Assembly (NCBI GenBank): GCA_013003465.1
Contig: JABDIZ010000409.1
Span: 1 to 17,032, forward strand
Direction: 5' to 3'
DNA length: 17,032 nucleotides
From: Rhodothermaceae bacterium
GTDB taxonomy: Bacteria > Bacteroidota > Rhodothermia > Rhodothermales > Rubricoccaceae
This document shows positions 13,883 to 17,032 of the stretch, in pieces (positions within the stretch are counted from its first letter, which is position 1; each line of letters starts with the position of its first letter). The translations under genes were made by a program, and so were the position numbers. Under the pieces are notes generated by a model. The model searched no databases. It was not told where the DNA came from and was given only the letters and a program-made list of their open reading frames with translations.

Positions 13883-16309
13883 ATGCTGAAGAACTACCTG
13901 ACGATTGCCCTCCGCACGCTGCGCAAGCAGAAGCTCTACAGCGTCATCAACGTGTTCGGGCTCGCGCTCGGCATCGCGTGCTGCGTGCTCCTGCTCCTCT
14001 TCGTCGCCGATGAACTGACGTTCGACACGATGCACACCGAGGACGACCGGATCGTCCGCATCAGCCGCATCAGCCTGACGGAAGACGGGCAGCCGGACGG
14101 CGAACCGGCTACGCCATACATGCCGATACCAGCCGGTCCAGCGCTTGTCGAGGACATCCCTGAGGTAGAGGCCGCCGTGCGCCTCAAGCGTTTCCGCAAA
14201 CTGGTCCGACATGGCGAGCTGACAGTGGAAGATCCGGTGGTCTTCGCCGATCCGGCAATCTTGACGGTCTTCACCTTCCCGCTTCGCGCAGGCGACCCAG
14301 CGACGGCGCTGTCACAGTCGGGCAGCGTAGTGCTGAGTGAAGCAGCGGCACAGCGCTACTTCGGTGAGGAAGACCCGATGGGTCAGACGCTTGAGGTCCA
14401 GTTCGAGGGCGAGTTCGAGCCTTTTACAGTGACCGGGGTGGCAGCCGTCGAATCCAACTCGACTGTCAACTTCGAGGTGCTGCTGCCGTTCGAACGCATC
14501 TACGACGCCCATCCCTGGATGATCTCGCGCGCGGACGCCTTCACGTGGTCCAGCACGATCACGTATGTCCAGCTCCGCGAGGATGCGTCGCTTGCGGCGG
14601 TCGAGGCGAAGGTCCCGGCCTTCTTAGAGACGCACTACGGCCCGCATGTTGACGCGATGCGCGAGAGTGGCTTCTGGACAAGCGACACGCTTCCGCTCGA
14701 CTACTTCCTCCAGCCGCTCGCCGACATCCACCTCAACCCGGACGTGCGCCCCGGTCTGACGCCGCCGAGCAATCCACTCTATGCCAAGATTCTCGCGGCG
14801 ATCGCGCTCGCGGTGCTGCTGATTGCATGCATCAACTTCATGACGCTCGCCATCGGGCGCTCGGCAGCGCGGGCGAAGGAGGTCGGCGTACGAAAGACCA
14901 TCGGTGCGCGGCGGGGGCAACTGCTCAGGCAGTTCTGGGGCGAGGCGTTCCTGATGACTGTGCTGGGTCTTGGTCTCGGTCTCGTGCTGGCCGTGCTGTT
15001 CGTACCGGCATTCAACGGCCTGACAGGCAAGGAACTTTCGCTCGGACTGGTCAACCCCGCCTGGGCGGCGGGCGCACTTGCAGGCATTACGCTGCTGACC
15101 GGGCTTGTGGCCGGTAGCTACCCGGCGCTGATGCTCAGTCGCCTAAAGCCCATCGAAACGCTCAAGGACCGGGTGCGCCTCGGCGGGGCCAACGTGTTCA
15201 CCCGTTCGCTCGTCGTGGTGCAGTTCGCCCTCTCGGTCTTCCTGCTCGTGGGCGCGCTCATCATGAGCGGTCAGTTGGCCTATCTCCAGACGCGCGACCT
15301 TGGATTCGAGGACGACAACGTGGCCGTGATCGACGTGGGCGACCTGCACGGTGACCAGGTGCTGGAGCGCTATCGTACAGCGCTCGCGGGCGAAGCCAGC
15401 CTCCGAGGGTTCACCGGGACGAGCATTGCCTTCGGACACGGGACATCGAGTGTCGGCTTTCCTTACAAGGGCCGCGATGTCGAGGTCGTCGAATACCGTG
15501 TGGCAGCCGATTTCGTAGAGCGCATGCGCATGGAACTCCTCGCCGGGCGTGACTTCAATCCCCTGCTTGCCTCCGATTCGACAGACGCGGTGCTCATCAA
15601 CGAGGCGCTGGCCCGCGAGTTCGGTTGGGCCGACCCACTCGGGCAGGTAGTCGAAGGGTTTCGGGGCGAGGGCGAGGGGCCAACGGTGATCGGCGTCGTG
15701 CGCGACTTCAACTTTCGGTCGCAGCATCTCGCTGTCGAACCGGCGGTGTTGACACTCGACCCCAATCAGACCATCGAATACGTATTGGCTCGGATCGTGC
15801 CGGGACACACGCCCGAGGCACTGGCGGCACTGGAGGCGTCGTGGGCCGAATTCGCTCCTGACCTGCCCTTCAGCTACTCCTTCCTCGACGAAGACCTCGC
15901 AGCCTTCTACGAGAATGAAGCCCGCTGGGCAGAGATCGTCCGGTACGCGACGCTCTTCGCGCTCCTCGTCGCGTGCCTCGGGCTCTTCGGGCTGGCCTCG
16001 CTGGCCGTCGCGCAGCGGACCAAGGAGATCGGCATCCGTAAGGTGCTCGGCGCCTCGGTGGGGAGCATCGCAGCGCTGCTGGCGAAGGGTTTCGCCGGGC
16101 TCGTCGCGGTATCAGGGCTCATCGCGGCGCCGTTGGCTTACCTGGCAGGGCAGCGGTGGCTGGAGGGCTTCGCCTACCGGATCGATCTCGGTCCCGGTGT
16201 CTTTCTCCTGGCCGGTGGTCTTGCTCTCCTCGTCGCACTCCTGACCGTGAGCGCGCAAGCGCTCCGGGCGGCCACGGCCGACCCCGTCCAATCGCTTCGC
16301 TACGAATAG
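13883..16309 (+). CDS. FtsX/MacB-type ABC permease 2
   Basis: An 808-residue permease with the same plan as permease 1. Helix 1 is at about 21-43, a MacB-like periplasmic domain at about 46-298, FtsX helices at about 300-324, 355-376 and 395-416, a linker helix at about 441-462, and a second periplasmic domain at about 470-685. The final FtsX domain is at about 688-795, with coupling motifs RAKEVGVRKTIGA (330-342) and RTKEIGIRKVLGAS (712-725). Sequence outside the motifs differs clearly from permease 1, mainly in the periplasmic domains, so the two probably form a heteromeric pair or bind different substrates. The start at 13883 (MLKNYLTIALRTLRKQK) matches the family. It is 24 bases after the DUF4097 gene. 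A gap of 192 bases with its own promoter follows. Confidence 0.94.
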   Translation: MLKNYLTIALRTLRKQKLYSVINVFGLALGIACCVLLLLFVADELTFDTMHTEDDRIVRISRISLTEDGQPDGEPATPYMPIPAGPALVEDIPEVEAAVRLKRFRKLVRHGELTVEDPVVFADPAILTVFTFPLRAGDPATALSQSGSVVLSEAAAQRYFGEEDPMGQTLEVQFEGEFEPFTVTGVAAVESNSTVNFEVLLPFERIYDAHPWMISRADAFTWSSTITYVQLREDASLAAVEAKVPAFLETHYGPHVDAMRESGFWTSDTLPLDYFLQPLADIHLNPDVRPGLTPPSNPLYAKILAAIALAVLLIACINFMTLAIGRSAARAKEVGVRKTIGARRGQLLRQFWGEAFLMTVLGLGLGLVLAVLFVPAFNGLTGKELSLGLVNPAWAAGALAGITLLTGLVAGSYPALMLSRLKPIETLKDRVRLGGANVFTRSLVVVQFALSVFLLVGALIMSGQLAYLQTRDLGFEDDNVAVIDVGDLHGDQVLERYRTALAGEASLRGFTGTSIAFGHGTSSVGFPYKGRDVEVVEYRVAADFVERMRMELLAGRDFNPLLASDSTDAVLINEALAREFGWADPLGQVVEGFRGEGEGPTVIGVVRDFNFRSQHLAVEPAVLTLDPNQTIEYVLARIVPGHTPEALAALEASWAEFAPDLPFSYSFLDEDLAAFYENEARWAEIVRYATLFALLVACLGLFGLASLAVAQRTKEIGIRKVLGASVGSIAALLAKGFAGLVAVSGLIAAPLAYLAGQRWLEGFAYRIDLGPGVFLLAGGLALLVALLTVSAQALRAATADPVQSLRYE
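16243..16308 (+). repeat. Near-identical 3' end shared with permease 1 (copy 2)
   Basis: Second copy of the 66-base segment at 12958-13023, coding for TVSAQALRAATADPVQSLRYE at the end of permease 2. The differences are two adjacent bases (Met to Ala codon) and one silent base near the end. Confidence 0.75.
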
Positions 16310-16360
16310 TGCAGCCTTGCCGGTCCGATGGCGGCGGAGTCCCGGATGGGCTGGTGAGGT

Positions 16361-16376
16361 TGTGCGGATCCGCGCA
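16361..16376. promoter_or_regulatory. Internal promoter P2, distal activator site
   Basis: TGTGCGG-AT-CCGCGCA is a near-perfect inverted repeat (one mismatched pair) and a variant of the P1 dyad. Its centre is about 108.5 bases before the predicted P2 start, the same as for the distal site of P1. It lies 22 bases before the proximal P2 site. Confidence 0.6.
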
Positions 16377-16382
16377 GGGGTG

Positions 16383-16398
16383 TGTGCGCCAGCGCTCA
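16383..16398. promoter_or_regulatory. Internal promoter P2, proximal activator site
   Basis: TGTGCGC-CA-GCGCTCA matches the perfect P1 dyad in its left arm and in six of seven bases of its right arm. Its centre is about 86.5 bases before the predicted P2 start, against 87.5 for the equivalent P1 site. The repeated sequence and spacing point to the same activator. Confidence 0.65.
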
Positions 16399-16450
16399 GG
16401 TCTGCAGGGCGAATCCGGCTGTTTCGCTTGCATGGGGGGAGGTGGGAACG

Positions 16451-16466
16451 AGGCATGCACCTTGTG
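16451..16466 (+). promoter_or_regulatory. Sigma-54-type promoter P2 before permease 3
   Basis: AGGCAT-N5-TTGTG, with GG (16452-16453) and the -13 G (16464) separated by ten bases exactly as in P1, and the same TTGTG variant of the -12 half. The start would be at about 16477, leaving a 25-base leader to the ATG at 16502. The -24 half is weaker than in P1. The paired dyads upstream are the main support. Confidence 0.55.
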
Positions 16467-16501
16467 CGCTGAGCGTCGACGACGGCTCACTCCCTACCGC
16501 C

Positions 16502-17032
16502 ATGCTGACTAACTACCTGAAAGTCGCCCTGCGAAGCCTGCGCAAGCGGGCCGGTCACACGGTCATCAACGTCGGGGGCCTGGCGCTCGGGCTGGCGTGT
16601 TGTTTTCTGATCGTGCTCTTCATCCAGCACGAGCGGAGCTACGACCGCTTTCACGAGGAAGGCGAACGGATCGTCCGTCTCACCTATGGCTCGGAGGACG
16701 ATGCCGAGCGGTATGCCAACTCGGCGGCAGGCTTTGCGCCGCTGTTGACGGCGAGCGTACCGGAGATCGGGCAGGTTGTACGCGTCGAGAATTTCCGTAG
16801 CCCGTATGTCGGGGTCGGAGAGGGCGAGACGCGGCGACTCGAAGGGCTCCTTCTCGCCGACGGAGGCTTCTTCGAGGTCTTCAGCTTTCCGCTCCTGCGC
16901 GGCAACCCGGCGACGGTGCTCCAAGACAAGTATGCCCTCGTACTGACCGAGAGCGCGGCCGAGGCGCTCTTCGGCCGCGCCGACCCGATGGGGCGCACTG
17001 TCCGCTACGGCGACCGCTTCGACCTCACCGTG
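16502..17032 (+). CDS. FtsX/MacB-type ABC permease 3, N-terminal part, cut by window end
   Basis: The frame is open from the ATG at 16502 to the last base (177 codons) and continues beyond the window. It begins MLTNYLKVALRSLRKRAGH, the same start as the two permeases upstream. A membrane helix follows at about 21-43 (VINVGGLALGLACCFLIVLF) and then the first part of the MacB-like periplasmic domain, including FFEVFSFPLLRGNPATVL and ESAAEALFGRADPMGRTV, both conserved in permeases 1 and 2. It is preceded by its own control region (16361-16466), unlike permeases 1 and 2, which follow their neighbours closely. It should use the ATPase at 9860-10558 unless another one lies to the right. Confidence 0.93.
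   Translation, partial: MLTNYLKVALRSLRKRAGHTVINVGGLALGLACCFLIVLFIQHERSYDRFHEEGERIVRLTYGSEDDAERYANSAAGFAPLLTASVPEIGQVVRVENFRSPYVGVGEGETRRLEGLLLADGGFFEVFSFPLLRGNPATVLQDKYALVLTESAAEALFGRADPMGRTVRYGDRFDLTV

Noticed and set aside
16417..16431. Second possible -24/-12 element before permease 3
   Set aside because: GG and GC are separated by eleven bases instead of ten, which sigma-54 does not normally tolerate, and the -24 half is poor.

Overview
The window is a G+C-rich bacterial chromosome segment (roughly two thirds G+C by eye). It probably comes from the Bacteroidota/Rhodothermota side of the tree. The clues are the style of the FtsX/MacB permeases (an N-terminal pattern of the type MLKNYLTIALRTLRKQKLYS and a C-terminal ADPVQSLRYE), weak or absent Shine-Dalgarno sequences, and one candidate promoter of the -33/-7 type. 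The genus cannot be fixed from the sequence. No rRNA, tRNA, CRISPR array, insertion sequence or phage gene was seen.

Left part (1-8241), all confident genes on the minus strand. A NarL/FixJ-type two-component pair (230-2061) has its stop and start codons overlapping in ATGA; its kinase carries a lipobox in front of its sensor region. A roughly 650-base stretch without a confident gene follows (2062-2710), holding a perfect 17-base palindrome and a rightward intrinsic terminator that no clear gene explains. Then come an adrenodoxin-reductase-type ferredoxin-NADP reductase (2711-4117), a DUF3500 protein (4193-5278), an NtrY-like histidine kinase with almost no periplasmic loop (5339-6670) and an NtrC-type sigma-54 response regulator (6823-8241).

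Right part (8477-17032), all on the plus strand and divergent from the NtrC-type regulator. This is an ABC export operon: HlyD/MacA-like adaptor, MacB/LolD-type ATPase, FtsX/MacB-type permease, DUF4097 secreted protein, second permease, and a third permease cut by the window end. There is one ATPase for three permeases.

The most interesting signal is regulatory. The adaptor gene and the third permease gene are each preceded by the same array: two 16-base dyads of the form TGTGCGC-N2-GCGCACA, 21 or 22 bases apart, then a GG-N10-GT element resembling a sigma-54 -24/-12 promoter. The dyad centres sit at about -108.5 and -87 from the predicted start in both cases, and the leaders are 28 and 25 bases. 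The divergent sigma-54 regulator has a complete AAA+ domain with GAFTGA and a Fis-type DNA-binding end. The simplest reading is that the NtrY-like kinase and NtrC-like regulator switch on this exporter from two promoters, one of them inside the permease run. Because the kinase lacks a periplasmic sensor, it may read the membrane or the transporter itself.
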